A program made the position numbers and the translations under genes. Shown here one piece after another: positions 7,110 to 14,379 of a stretch of 23,160 nucleotides of DNA. Source of the DNA: CAYGZA01 sp964354135 (GTDB taxonomy: Bacteria; Planctomycetota; Planctomycetia; Pirellulales; Thermoguttaceae); contig CAYGZA010000066.1 of NCBI GenBank assembly GCA_964354135.1, forward strand, positions 1-23,160. Direction: 5' to 3'. The stretch's first letter is position 1; the number at the start of each line of letters is the position of its first letter. The notes beneath the pieces are model-generated. The model was not told the origin of the DNA. It searched no databases and saw only the letters and a program-made list of their open reading frames with translations.

Positions 7110-8234
7110 TCAGCGGGCGCTCTCGGCATGGGCCACGCGCTTGGTCTGCTCGTCGATGAGTCGGGTCGCCTCGAGCTGCAGGCGGGCGACCTCCGCGGCA
7201 AGGGCCCGGTTGGCTTCCAGGGTCTTCTGGACGGCGGCCTGCACTTCGGCCAGCTTGGCCTCCAGGGCTTTGCGGTGTTCCTCGGCCGCCAGACGCTGCT
7301 GCTTCTGCTCTTTCAGCTCTTCGCTTGCGGCGGCAATATCCTTCTCCACCGCCAGGGTTTCCTGCCGGGCCTCGTTGTCGGCGGCTTGAACGGCCCTGGC
7401 GTCGGCCACCGTGGCGTTGATCCAGTCGACCATGACTGCCCGCAGGCGGTAGAACTCGTTGAAGAGGATCTCGTAATCGCACAGACCGCTGACGTAGTCC
7501 GCGACGTTCTGCTGGCCGGGTTGACTAGGTTTCTGCGGAGCGGGCGGTTGTCCTTCCGGCGGTTTGGCGCTGGGAGTGGGCGGTCCCGCAGCGTCCTTGG
7601 GAACGGCAACCAGGTGCGGCGCCTCGGAGGGCATCACCTCGTACATGGTCCACATCCCGGCACTCTTGCTGAGCCGTTCCAGCCGCGAGCGAGTCAAGTT
7701 TGTCAAGGCGGCCTGGGCCTCTGCGGGGAGTCCCACCTTGTCGAGCCCCGCCGGCGCGATCCACGGACCCGGCCGCAATTCCCACTGTTTCTGCGCCTCG
7801 TTGACCCGGGTAACGATGAATTCGCCCAAGTACGCACCCGGTGTTCCCGCCTTCCCGTCCTGCCCCACCGCCGGGTCGCGGAAGACGAATAACCGCATGT
7901 TCAAGGCGTTCTTCGGCAGAAACTCTTCGGTGACCACCATCACCTCCCCGGTGCCGGCGTTCAGGCCTTTGGGCTGAGCGCGGTACCAGACTCCTCGGCC
8001 GCGGTGGACCACGTACTTGTTCAGGTCGATGCTCCGTTGGCGGATCCCCGGGGAGCCCTCAGCCCCGTGGATGAGCACCTCCTGCTCTTTGGCGACCTGC
8101 TCCCGGTCAGCGCGGAGCTTGTTGACGATGTCCCGCCAGTGCTTGTGAGTCCCGAGGGTACGCACACCAAAGTAGAAGAAGGCGACGGACGTTACGCCGA
8201 TCAGGCCGAGAAGGATCTTGTTCCAAATGTTCAT
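7110..8234 (-). CDS. Membrane-anchored coiled-coil protein, unknown function
   Basis: A 374-residue protein I cannot assign to a named family. The N-terminus (MNIWNKILLGLIGVTSVAFF, TM about 7-24) is a signal anchor with little before it, so the rest is probably outside the cytoplasmic membrane. Residues 60-200 look globular (GVWYRAQPKG, PGAYLGEFIVTRV). A Pro/Gln-rich linker spans about 215-242. From about 270 to 370 there is a long Ala/Glu/Lys-rich coiled coil. The arrangement of anchor, globular domain, linker and coiled coil suggests a cell-envelope or scaffold protein, which is inference. It is divergent from the TolC-like gene, and a strong promoter with a ~105-base leader lies upstream. 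No strong ribosome site is seen before ATG at 8234. Confidence 0.8.
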   Translation of the reverse strand: MNIWNKILLGLIGVTSVAFFYFGVRTLGTHKHWRDIVNKLRADREQVAKEQEVLIHGAEGSPGIRQRSIDLNKYVVHRGRGVWYRAQPKGLNAGTGEVMVVTEEFLPKNALNMRLFVFRDPAVGQDGKAGTPGAYLGEFIVTRVNEAQKQWELRPGPWIAPAGLDKVGLPAEAQAALTNLTRSRLERLSKSAGMWTMYEVMPSEAPHLVAVPKDAAGPPTPSAKPPEGQPPAPQKPSQPGQQNVADYVSGLCDYEILFNEFYRLRAVMVDWINATVADARAVQAADNEARQETLAVEKDIAAASEELKEQKQQRLAAEEHRKALEAKLAEVQAAVQKTLEANRALAAEVARLQLEATRLIDEQTKRVAHAESAR

Positions 8235-8345
8235 AAGATGTCCGTCCCGTCGTGTGGAGGCAGACCGCAGGCAGCTCGCCCGAAGTGGCGGCGGTGCCTC
8301 CCGTTAGGTGTAAGACCATCCCCGCGGGGTGTGCCGTCAAGATCG

Positions 8346-8374
8346 ATCCTAAACTGGGGGCGGGGAGGTGTCAA
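8346..8374 (-). promoter_or_regulatory. Predicted strong sigma70-type promoter for the coiled-coil gene
   Basis: On the minus strand a perfect TTGACA (8374-8369) is followed after exactly 17 bases by TAGGAT (8351-8346). Transcription would begin near 8339, giving a leader of about 105 bases before ATG at 8234. Confidence 0.7.
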
Positions 8375-8524
8375 GCTTTTGCCCGGTTCGCTCAGTCTGC
8401 GCAAGTCCCTTGGTTCCGTGATCGTTACGACCGCCGTACCCCCTAAGCTCCGGATCGTCGGCATAATCGTTTAAGTCCGCCTGGCCGGGGGACGAAGACT
8501 TTACCAATCGGGAAAAGTCACCCT

Positions 8525-8541
8525 GCGCACTGACAGTGCGC
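8525..8541. promoter_or_regulatory. Candidate operator: perfect dyad GCGCACT-GAC-AGTGCGC
   Basis: Seven-base arms with a three-base centre are perfectly symmetrical. The dyad sits about 43 bases upstream of the -35 of the TolC-like gene's promoter. The half-site GTGCGCT recurs at 8635-8641, downstream of the -10. This placement fits a transcription factor site, but no regulator gene lies next to it. A short RNA hairpin is an alternative. Confidence 0.4.
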
Positions 8542-8583
8542 TGAGGCTTTCCTAACCCATTTTAGCTCAGTTGCGCCGAAGGC

Positions 8584-8611
8584 TTGCACTTATACAGTTT
8601 CTCCAGATTAT
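8584..8611 (+). promoter_or_regulatory. Possible promoter of the TolC-like gene
   Basis: TTGCAC (8584-8589), a 16-base spacer and GATTAT (8606-8611) give reasonable matches to both sigma70 boxes in a locally AT-rich stretch. Transcription would start near 8618, about 89 bases before ATG at 8707. Confidence 0.42.
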
Positions 8612-8691
8612 CTAAAAACCCACACGAACTGGTGGTGCGCTAGATTCGAGATGCGCGTGGGGCCTCGGTGGTAAACCGAATGCCCGATAAC

Positions 8692-8701
8692 AGGGGGGTA
8701 T
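8692..8701 (+). promoter_or_regulatory. Purine-rich ribosome site AGGGGGGTAT deciding the start at 8707
   Basis: A run of six G followed by TAT ends five bases before ATG 8707 (GTG 8704 is also in frame). The same GGGGGTAT block precedes the adaptor start at 11570 with nearly the same spacing. This favours 8707 over the in-frame ATGs at 8668 and 8680. Confidence 0.55.
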
Positions 8702-8706
8702 CCGTG

Positions 8707-11346
8707 ATGCGAGTGACTGTGCCGTGGTTTCTTTCCGAGTGCCGTAGGCAGATTCGGGGGCGCGGCCCGCGGAAGGTTGCTCCAAATCGCCCGCTGATAC
8801 GGCTCTTGGTGGTCTTCGGTCTGTGCCTGGCGTTGGCGGGCTGCAACCGGACGTACTACCGCCGCAAGGCCGACCAGGAAGTGGCCTGTGCGGTTCAGAC
8901 CGCGACCTCGGACCCGCGGTTTGACCTGATGGACTTCACCATCCAGCCGGACCCGGCATCGCGGATGTACGATCCCTTCCCTGCCGACTGCGAGCCGATG
9001 CCGCCGGATGACCCGGCTTCACACGAGCTGATGCACTGCGTGGACGGCAAATGGGGCTGGAAGCGCTGGCATCGCAGCGGCGACACGCCGTACGCCGAGA
9101 ACCCCGACTGGCGGCGCTACCTGCCGCTCAACGAGAAGGGCGTGTTGGTTCTCGACCGCCAGGCAGCCGTGGATACGGCCCTGGTGCACTCCCGGGAGTA
9201 CCAGCGGAACCTGGAGGAGCTGTATCTGTCGGCGTTGACGGTCACCTTCGAGCGGTTCCGCTTCGACACGCAGTTCTTCGGCGGCAGCGCCCTTTCGCTC
9301 ACGGCGGATGGCGCCCAGCGGGGGCCGGGCGGCTCGCAGAGCGTGCTGCGATCGGACAACACGCTGCGGGCGGAGCGGCTCATGGCAACGGGTGGAGAGC
9401 TGATCGTCGGGCTGGCCAACTCGTTGGTTTGGCAGTTCTCCGGGCCCGACCAGTACAACGCCAACACGCTCTTGAACTTTTCCCTGGTGCAGCCGCTCCT
9501 GCGGGCGGGCGGCCGGGCGGTGGTGCTCGAGCGGCTGACCGACGCCGAGCGGGCCATGCTGGCCGGCATCCGCCAGATGGAACAGTACCGCCGCGGCTTC
9601 TATGTGCAGACGGTTGCCGGCCGCAGCGCCGGTTCCGGGCCATTGCGCGGCGGGATCGGAATCGGCTCCCTTTCACCCGGCGGTGCCTCGGCGAGCATCG
9701 GCGGCTTTCTCGGCCTGCTGGAAGAGCAGGTGCGGATCCGGAACCAGCGGAGTAACGTAGCCGGACTTCGGGCCAGCGTCGAGCAGATGGACGCGTTCTT
9801 CGAGGCCGGCCGCCTGCGAGACAGGCTCCAGGTCGATCAGATTCGCCAGGCCCTCTACTCCGCCCAAAGCCAACTGGTCGCCTCGGAGGCCAACTACCAG
9901 GACCGGCTGGACGCCTACAAGATCACCCTCGGGCTGCCTCCCGACCTGGAGATGCTGATCGCCGATCCGCTCTTGAGGCGATTCGACCTGATCAGCCCGG
10001 AGATGACCGAGCTGCAGGAGAACACCGACAACCTCTGGGCCAGGGTCCGCGATACGAGCCAGGCGTTGCCGGACGACCTGCCGGCCCGCCTGGGGTCGAT
10101 CCGCGCGGCCGTTCCCGCGCGGGAGGAGACGGTACGCGACGACTTGGAGAAGCTGAAGGCGGCCTTTCCTGCGCGGCGGGGCAACCTGGCAGCCCTTGCC
10201 GGCCGTGAAGAGATCCGGGTTGGCAACGTCGAGCCCAGGATCTACAACGTGGCCGAGCTGGAGAAGGAGATCAAGACCCTGGAGAGTGACCTCGCGGAGG
10301 TGATGCAAGGGAAACGCGAGGCCGGATCGGCGGACGTCCTCGGGGCACCGAAGTCGGTCGAGCGCGCCGGGCTTCAAGGCATCCTGAAGGAGTTGCGCCC
10401 GCTCGAGGAGCCCGGCGCGGCCCGCGACGCCGCGCAGCGCAACCAGCTCAAGTATCTGTTGGGCGAGCTGTCGCGAGGTCTGGTCGGGCTGTCGCTGATC
10501 CAGGCCCGGGCGCGCGTCCAAACGGCGACTCTGACACAGGTCGATCTGTCTTCGGCGGATGCCTTCGCGATTGCCCGCGACAACCGGCCCGACTGGATGA
10601 ACGCCCGGGCGGCCCTGGTCGACTCGTGGCGGCAGATCGAGATCGCCGGCAACGCGCTGATGAGCGATCTGAACCTGACCTTCAGCGGCGACATCAACAC
10701 GACCGACAACAACCCGGTCCGTTTCCGCAGCTCGACGGGGCGGCTGCGCGTCGGGCTGGAGTTCGACGCCCCGCTCACCCGCGTGGCCGAGCGCAACGCC
10801 TACCGCACGGCCCAGATCGCCTACCAGCAGGCCCGGCGGGACTACTACGCCTACGAGGATCGGGTGAACGAGGGCCTCCGGAATACGCTTCGCGAGGTCC
10901 GCTTGACGGAGCTGGATTTTGAGCTTCGCCGGGCGCTGGTCGTCGTCGCTGCGAACCAGGTGGATTTCACTCGGGGCAAGTTGACCGAGCCGCCCGTCAA
11001 GGGCCAGGCGTTCAGCCCCACCACGGCCCGCGACCTGGTTTCGGCGTACCAGGGCCTCGTCGGCGCGCAGAACAACTTTCTCGACGCCTGGGTGCGCTTC
11101 GAGGTGCTGCGGATGAACCTGGACTTCGACCTCGGAACGATGCGCCTGGACCAGAGCGGCATGTGGATCGACCCGGGGCCGATCGACGAGCGATTCGTGG
11201 CGAACCACAAACCGAGCGAGAGCGGCCCCGCCGAGCTCCCGGCCACGCTGCCGGCCGGCGATTTGACCGCGCCTCCGCCGCCTCCCGAGGCGGGGCCTCG
11301 CTCGGCCCTGCCCAGCGAGCCGCCCCCCGTTCCCAAGGCCATCTGA
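8707..11346 (+). CDS. TolC-like outer-membrane efflux lipoprotein with large central insertion
   Basis: This 879-residue protein is about twice the usual TolC length. The N-terminus has a basic region, then a hydrophobic run ending LALAGC (lipobox, C46), so it is predicted to be a lipidated outer-membrane protein. Residues ~47-150 are an extra N-terminal domain with several cysteines. TolC-family helical/barrel repeats follow: AVDTALVHSREYQRNLEELY starts the first half, and DAFAIARDNRPDWMNARAAL (about residue 617) the second, with barrel strands such as LNLTFSGDINTTDNN. Between them, about residues 421-610, lies an insertion of ~190 residues rich in charged helix. The tail is Pro-rich. It is followed by adaptor, ABC ATPase and MacB-type permease genes, so it is very likely the outer-membrane exit duct of that exporter. 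It is separated from them by 223 bases with a separate promoter. Substrate unknown. Confidence 0.88.
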   Translation: MRVTVPWFLSECRRQIRGRGPRKVAPNRPLIRLLVVFGLCLALAGCNRTYYRRKADQEVACAVQTATSDPRFDLMDFTIQPDPASRMYDPFPADCEPMPPDDPASHELMHCVDGKWGWKRWHRSGDTPYAENPDWRRYLPLNEKGVLVLDRQAAVDTALVHSREYQRNLEELYLSALTVTFERFRFDTQFFGGSALSLTADGAQRGPGGSQSVLRSDNTLRAERLMATGGELIVGLANSLVWQFSGPDQYNANTLLNFSLVQPLLRAGGRAVVLERLTDAERAMLAGIRQMEQYRRGFYVQTVAGRSAGSGPLRGGIGIGSLSPGGASASIGGFLGLLEEQVRIRNQRSNVAGLRASVEQMDAFFEAGRLRDRLQVDQIRQALYSAQSQLVASEANYQDRLDAYKITLGLPPDLEMLIADPLLRRFDLISPEMTELQENTDNLWARVRDTSQALPDDLPARLGSIRAAVPAREETVRDDLEKLKAAFPARRGNLAALAGREEIRVGNVEPRIYNVAELEKEIKTLESDLAEVMQGKREAGSADVLGAPKSVERAGLQGILKELRPLEEPGAARDAAQRNQLKYLLGELSRGLVGLSLIQARARVQTATLTQVDLSSADAFAIARDNRPDWMNARAALVDSWRQIEIAGNALMSDLNLTFSGDINTTDNNPVRFRSSTGRLRVGLEFDAPLTRVAERNAYRTAQIAYQQARRDYYAYEDRVNEGLRNTLREVRLTELDFELRRALVVVAANQVDFTRGKLTEPPVKGQAFSPTTARDLVSAYQGLVGAQNNFLDAWVRFEVLRMNLDFDLGTMRLDQSGMWIDPGPIDERFVANHKPSESGPAELPATLPAGDLTAPPPPPEAGPRSALPSEPPPVPKAI

Positions 11347-11371
11347 ACGGGACTTCTTTTCGCGATGGCCC

Positions 11372-11407
11372 GGAGCCGCGCACCGCGGGAAAACGCGGTC
11401 AGGCTCC
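11372..11407 (+). terminator. Two-part stem-loop after the TolC-like gene
   Basis: The inner stem ACCGCG-ggaaaa-CGCGGT (11382-11399) is enclosed by an outer stem GGAGCC (11372-11377) with GGCTCC (11402-11407). It begins 26 bases after the stop codon. No T-tract follows, so an intrinsic terminator is only possible. It could instead protect the 3' end of the transcript. Confidence 0.4.
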
Positions 11408-11466
11408 GCCGCGGCGCTCGCTGCTTGTCCGAGTGGGACTCTACCACCGATTGGCAGGGTAACAGG

Positions 11467-11495
11467 GTGACAAATCCCTCCGATTCGGTTAGAAT
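11467..11495 (+). promoter_or_regulatory. Predicted sigma70-type promoter of the adaptor-ATPase-permease operon
   Basis: GTGACA (11467-11472), a 17-base spacer and TAGAAT (11490-11495) make a near-consensus promoter. The predicted transcript starts near 11502 with a leader of about 68 bases containing a GGGGGTAT block at 11556-11563, just before ATG 11570. Confidence 0.65.
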
Positions 11496-11569
11496 GATGG
11501 CTGCGAACTGTTTGCTTCCGATACCCGGAGGGGGATCCGGGGTTCAGGGAAACAAGGGGGTATTTCCCG

Positions 11570-13642
11570 ATGGATCGTATGAGAACGGGTCGTCAAAGCG
11601 GGTTGCGCCGCGCGGGCTTGTCGCACCGGATCTTGTTCTTTGCGCTGCCGGTGCTGCTGGTGGTGCCGGCGATTGCGTGGAAGCTGTTTCCGGGACTGGG
11701 CCGGACCTCCGAGGGCCCCGACGTGATGATGAGCCGCGTTGAGAAGCGGGATTTCGCCAACGTAGTCACGGAGCGGGGCAACCTGGAGAGCGCAAGCAAT
11801 GAGGAGATCCGCTGCAAGGTGCAGTCCCTCGGCACGGCCGGGACGCGGATCCTGAAAATCGTGCCCGAGGGGACGAAGATCGAGGATGGGGGCGATTATC
11901 TCAATCTCGACCACGTCAACCTCAACGAGAGCAAGAAGCCGACGCCGCTCAAGTACAAGAAGAAGAACAAAGAGCCGATCGAGCCTCTCGTCACGCTCGA
12001 TTCGTCCTCCCTGGAAAACGACCACATGAAGCAGGAGAGCGCCTACAACACCAGCCTGGCGACCTTGATCCAGGCCCAGAGCGCCTACGAAACCGCGATG
12101 ATCACCTTTCAGGAGTATTTCGGGGAGCCGTTGGAGGACTACGTCTGGAAGTGTGAGGATTTCAAGGGATTCTGGGAGGAGCAATTCGGGCGGCTTTCGG
12201 ACGACGACTTCGCGGCAATCTATGAGGAGTGCTTTGGCGATCGTCTGGCGGAGGAGGGGAAGTACTACCTGGATAGAAACACCATCGAGAGCGAAATCAC
12301 GGTCGCCAAAGAGCAGCTCGGGCGGTTGACCGAGTACGAGCAGTACAGCCGGCAACTGGAGGCGAAGGGTTACATCACGGCGGTGCAACTGGCGGCGGAC
12401 CACTTTGCGACGCAGAAGGCACAGATGGACCTGGATTCCGCCACCAACAAGCTCGACGTGCTCCAGTACTACACCAAGGAGAAGATGGCCAAGCAACTGA
12501 AGGCCGACATCGATTCGGCCAAGGCCAGGTGGGACGCCGCCAAGGCGACCAACGACCTGGATAAAGACAAACTCGACAAGATCGTCGAGCAGATCAAGAA
12601 CTGCACGGTCCTTGCCGAAGAGGAAGGCCAGGTGGTCTATGCCAGCAACACTGAGCAACGCGGCGGCCAGGAGATCATCATTGAGGAAGGGGCCGTGGTC
12701 CGCGAGCACCAGGTGATCATCCGGCTCCCCGATCTCAAGCGGATGCAGGTGAAGGCCAAGGTCAACGAGGCCAAGGTCGCCCTGGTCCGGGAGAAGATGC
12801 CGGCCACGGTCCGCCTGGACGCCTTTCCGGAGTTGGAGCTCAAGGGTGAGGTGGAGAAGGTGAGCGAGTTCCCCGCCGCCGGCTCCTGGTGGGCCTCCAA
12901 CGTCAAGGAATACGACACGATCGTGAAGATCTTCAATGCCCCGGTCGTCTTGCGCCCCGGATATACGGCCGAAGTGAGCATCCTGGCGGCCTACGAGCCC
13001 GGCGTCCTCCAGGTGCCGGTCCAGGCGGTGATCGAACACGGCGGCAAGCACTACTGTGCCGTCCGCACGGAATCCGGCTGGGAACCGCGGCTCGTGAAGA
13101 TCGGGCCGAGCAACGACAAGTTCGTGGTGATCCGGGAGGGCCTGGCCGAGACCGAGTCCGTGGCCCAGGCCGCGACGTCGCTCCGCACCAAGCTCGCGCT
13201 GCCGGACGTCGCCACGCAATCGCCCGACCAGACGCTGCTGGCCGCGGTGCCTCCCGGCGGCATCCCCGCCGTCGGAGCGAAGCCCTCGCCCGGCGCGGAC
13301 GAGAGACCCAAGCGCTCGGACGAGAGAGCCAAGGGCGGGGAAGAGAGGGCCAAAGGCATGGGCGGGAAAGGCGGCGGGCCGCGAAGCGCCGGCATGGGCG
13401 ATCCCAAGGAAATGGCCGACCGCATGTTTGAGCGGTTCGACAAGGACAAGGACGGCAAACTCCAGGAAAGCGAACTTCCGGAAATGATGCGATCCGGCTT
13501 CGTCGCCCTGGACACCAACAAAGACAAGGGAATCGACAAGGCCGAGTGGGCGGCGGGGGCCGCGGCGATGGCCCGGCAGTTCGGCGGCAAGGGGAAACGC
13601 CCTCCCCAAGGACCCCCGGGGCCCCCGGGAGGCGGTCCATGA
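11570..13642 (+). CDS. Efflux periplasmic adaptor (HlyD/MacA-like) with C-terminal EF-hand pair
   Basis: This 690-residue protein is long for an adaptor (usually about 350-450). One TM at about 20-39 anchors it in the inner membrane. A barrel-sandwich hybrid domain is split: the first half is near 75-105 and the second is NCTVLAEEEGQVVYASN (344-360). Between them runs a long helical hairpin with extra material (about 110-145 and 185-250). Beta-barrel and membrane-proximal parts follow (MQVKAKVNEAKVALVREKMP, LQVPVQAVIEHGGKHYC), to about 530. After a low-complexity Lys/Gly linker come two EF-hands. Loop 1 has D624, D626, D628, G629 and E635. Loop 2 has D648, N650, D652, D656 and E659. A PPQGPPGPPGGGP tail ends it. 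It should bridge the permease and TolC-like protein. The stop overlaps the ATPase start (ATGA). Confidence 0.9.
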   Translation: MDRMRTGRQSGLRRAGLSHRILFFALPVLLVVPAIAWKLFPGLGRTSEGPDVMMSRVEKRDFANVVTERGNLESASNEEIRCKVQSLGTAGTRILKIVPEGTKIEDGGDYLNLDHVNLNESKKPTPLKYKKKNKEPIEPLVTLDSSSLENDHMKQESAYNTSLATLIQAQSAYETAMITFQEYFGEPLEDYVWKCEDFKGFWEEQFGRLSDDDFAAIYEECFGDRLAEEGKYYLDRNTIESEITVAKEQLGRLTEYEQYSRQLEAKGYITAVQLAADHFATQKAQMDLDSATNKLDVLQYYTKEKMAKQLKADIDSAKARWDAAKATNDLDKDKLDKIVEQIKNCTVLAEEEGQVVYASNTEQRGGQEIIIEEGAVVREHQVIIRLPDLKRMQVKAKVNEAKVALVREKMPATVRLDAFPELELKGEVEKVSEFPAAGSWWASNVKEYDTIVKIFNAPVVLRPGYTAEVSILAAYEPGVLQVPVQAVIEHGGKHYCAVRTESGWEPRLVKIGPSNDKFVVIREGLAETESVAQAATSLRTKLALPDVATQSPDQTLLAAVPPGGIPAVGAKPSPGADERPKRSDERAKGGEERAKGMGGKGGGPRSAGMGDPKEMADRMFERFDKDKDGKLQESELPEMMRSGFVALDTNKDKGIDKAEWAAGAAAMARQFGGKGKRPPQGPPGPPGGGP

Positions 13643-14364
13643 GACTGGCCGCTTCCCTCCGCGACGTGACCAGGCAGTACGTGCTCGACGGGGGGACCGT
13701 CCGGGCACTCCGCGGCGTCAGTCTGGACATCCCGGAAGGGGATTTTGTCGCCGTCATGGGGGCTTCGGGCTCCGGCAAGAGCACGCTCCTGAACCTGTTG
13801 GGATGCCTCGATCGGCCCACTTCCGGGTCCATCTGGCTCGGGGATGACGACGTCAGTCAGCTCAGCGACGATGATCTGTCGGAAATCCGCGCCTCGCGGA
13901 TCGGGTTCGTCTTCCAGTCCTTCAATCTCATCCCGCAACTGACCGTCCTGGAGAACATCGAAGTCCCGCTGTACTACCAGCGGCGGCTGCGACAAAAGGA
14001 CCGCCAGCGATGCCGGGACTTGGCGGAGATGGTCGGGTTGAGCGACCGGCTCAAACACCGCCCCACGCAGCTCTCCGGCGGACAGCAGCAGCGGGTGGCC
14101 ATCGCCCGCAGCCTGGTCAACGACCCCTACTTCATCCTCGCCGACGAGCCGACCGGGAACCTGGATTCGGTCACCTCCGTAGAGATCCTGGCATTGTTGA
14201 AACGGCTCAATGGAGAAGGCAAGACGATCATCATGGTCACCCACGAGCCCGACATCGGCGCCTTGGCCCGGCGGGTCGTGCGGCTCATGGACGGCCAGGT
14301 ATTGTCCGACGAGCGGCGGGCGGAAGTGGATTGCAGGCAGGAGACGGTAGACAGCAGGCACTAG
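13639..14364 (+). CDS. ABC transporter ATP-binding protein (MacB/LolD type)
   Basis: This 241-residue cytosolic ATPase powers the permease encoded next. Walker A is GASGSGKST (41-49), the Q-loop glutamine is Q93 (FVFQSFNLIPQLTVLENIEV), the signature is LSGGQ (145-149), Walker B is ILADEPTGNLD (166-176) with catalytic E170, and the H-loop is H202. The FNLIPQLTVLENI string is typical of the MacB/LolD/FtsE class, which drive mechanotransmission rather than classical transport. A longer in-frame reading from 13546 overlaps the adaptor and adds Pro/Gly-rich sequence, so I chose ATG 13639, overlapping the adaptor stop as ATGA. The last ~12 residues come from a GGTAGACAGCAGGCACTAGG-like low-complexity stretch that looks like intergenic DNA captured into the frame. 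Confidence 0.95.
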   Translation: MRLAASLRDVTRQYVLDGGTVRALRGVSLDIPEGDFVAVMGASGSGKSTLLNLLGCLDRPTSGSIWLGDDDVSQLSDDDLSEIRASRIGFVFQSFNLIPQLTVLENIEVPLYYQRRLRQKDRQRCRDLAEMVGLSDRLKHRPTQLSGGQQQRVAIARSLVNDPYFILADEPTGNLDSVTSVEILALLKRLNGEGKTIIMVTHEPDIGALARRVVRLMDGQVLSDERRAEVDCRQETVDSRH

Positions 14365-14379
14365 GTCCGAATCACTCCC

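Larger units (their letters stand above)
8235..8706. other. Long divergent regulatory region
   Basis: About 470 bases separate the coiled-coil gene and the TolC-like gene. I see no gene. The region contains a minus-strand promoter (8346-8374), a perfect 17-bp dyad (8525-8541), a plus-strand promoter (8584-8611) and a second copy of the dyad half-site GTGCGCT at 8635-8641. The stretch around 8550-8625 is more AT-rich than its surroundings, as expected of a promoter region. Confidence 0.65.

Noticed and set aside
9673..11208. Minus-strand 511-codon open frame opposite the TolC-like gene
   Set aside because: Antisense shadow; no motif support.
11489..13708. Minus-strand 739-codon open frame opposite the efflux adaptor
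   Set aside because: Shadow of the adaptor gene; no family motifs, and the plus frame has HlyD and EF-hand motifs.
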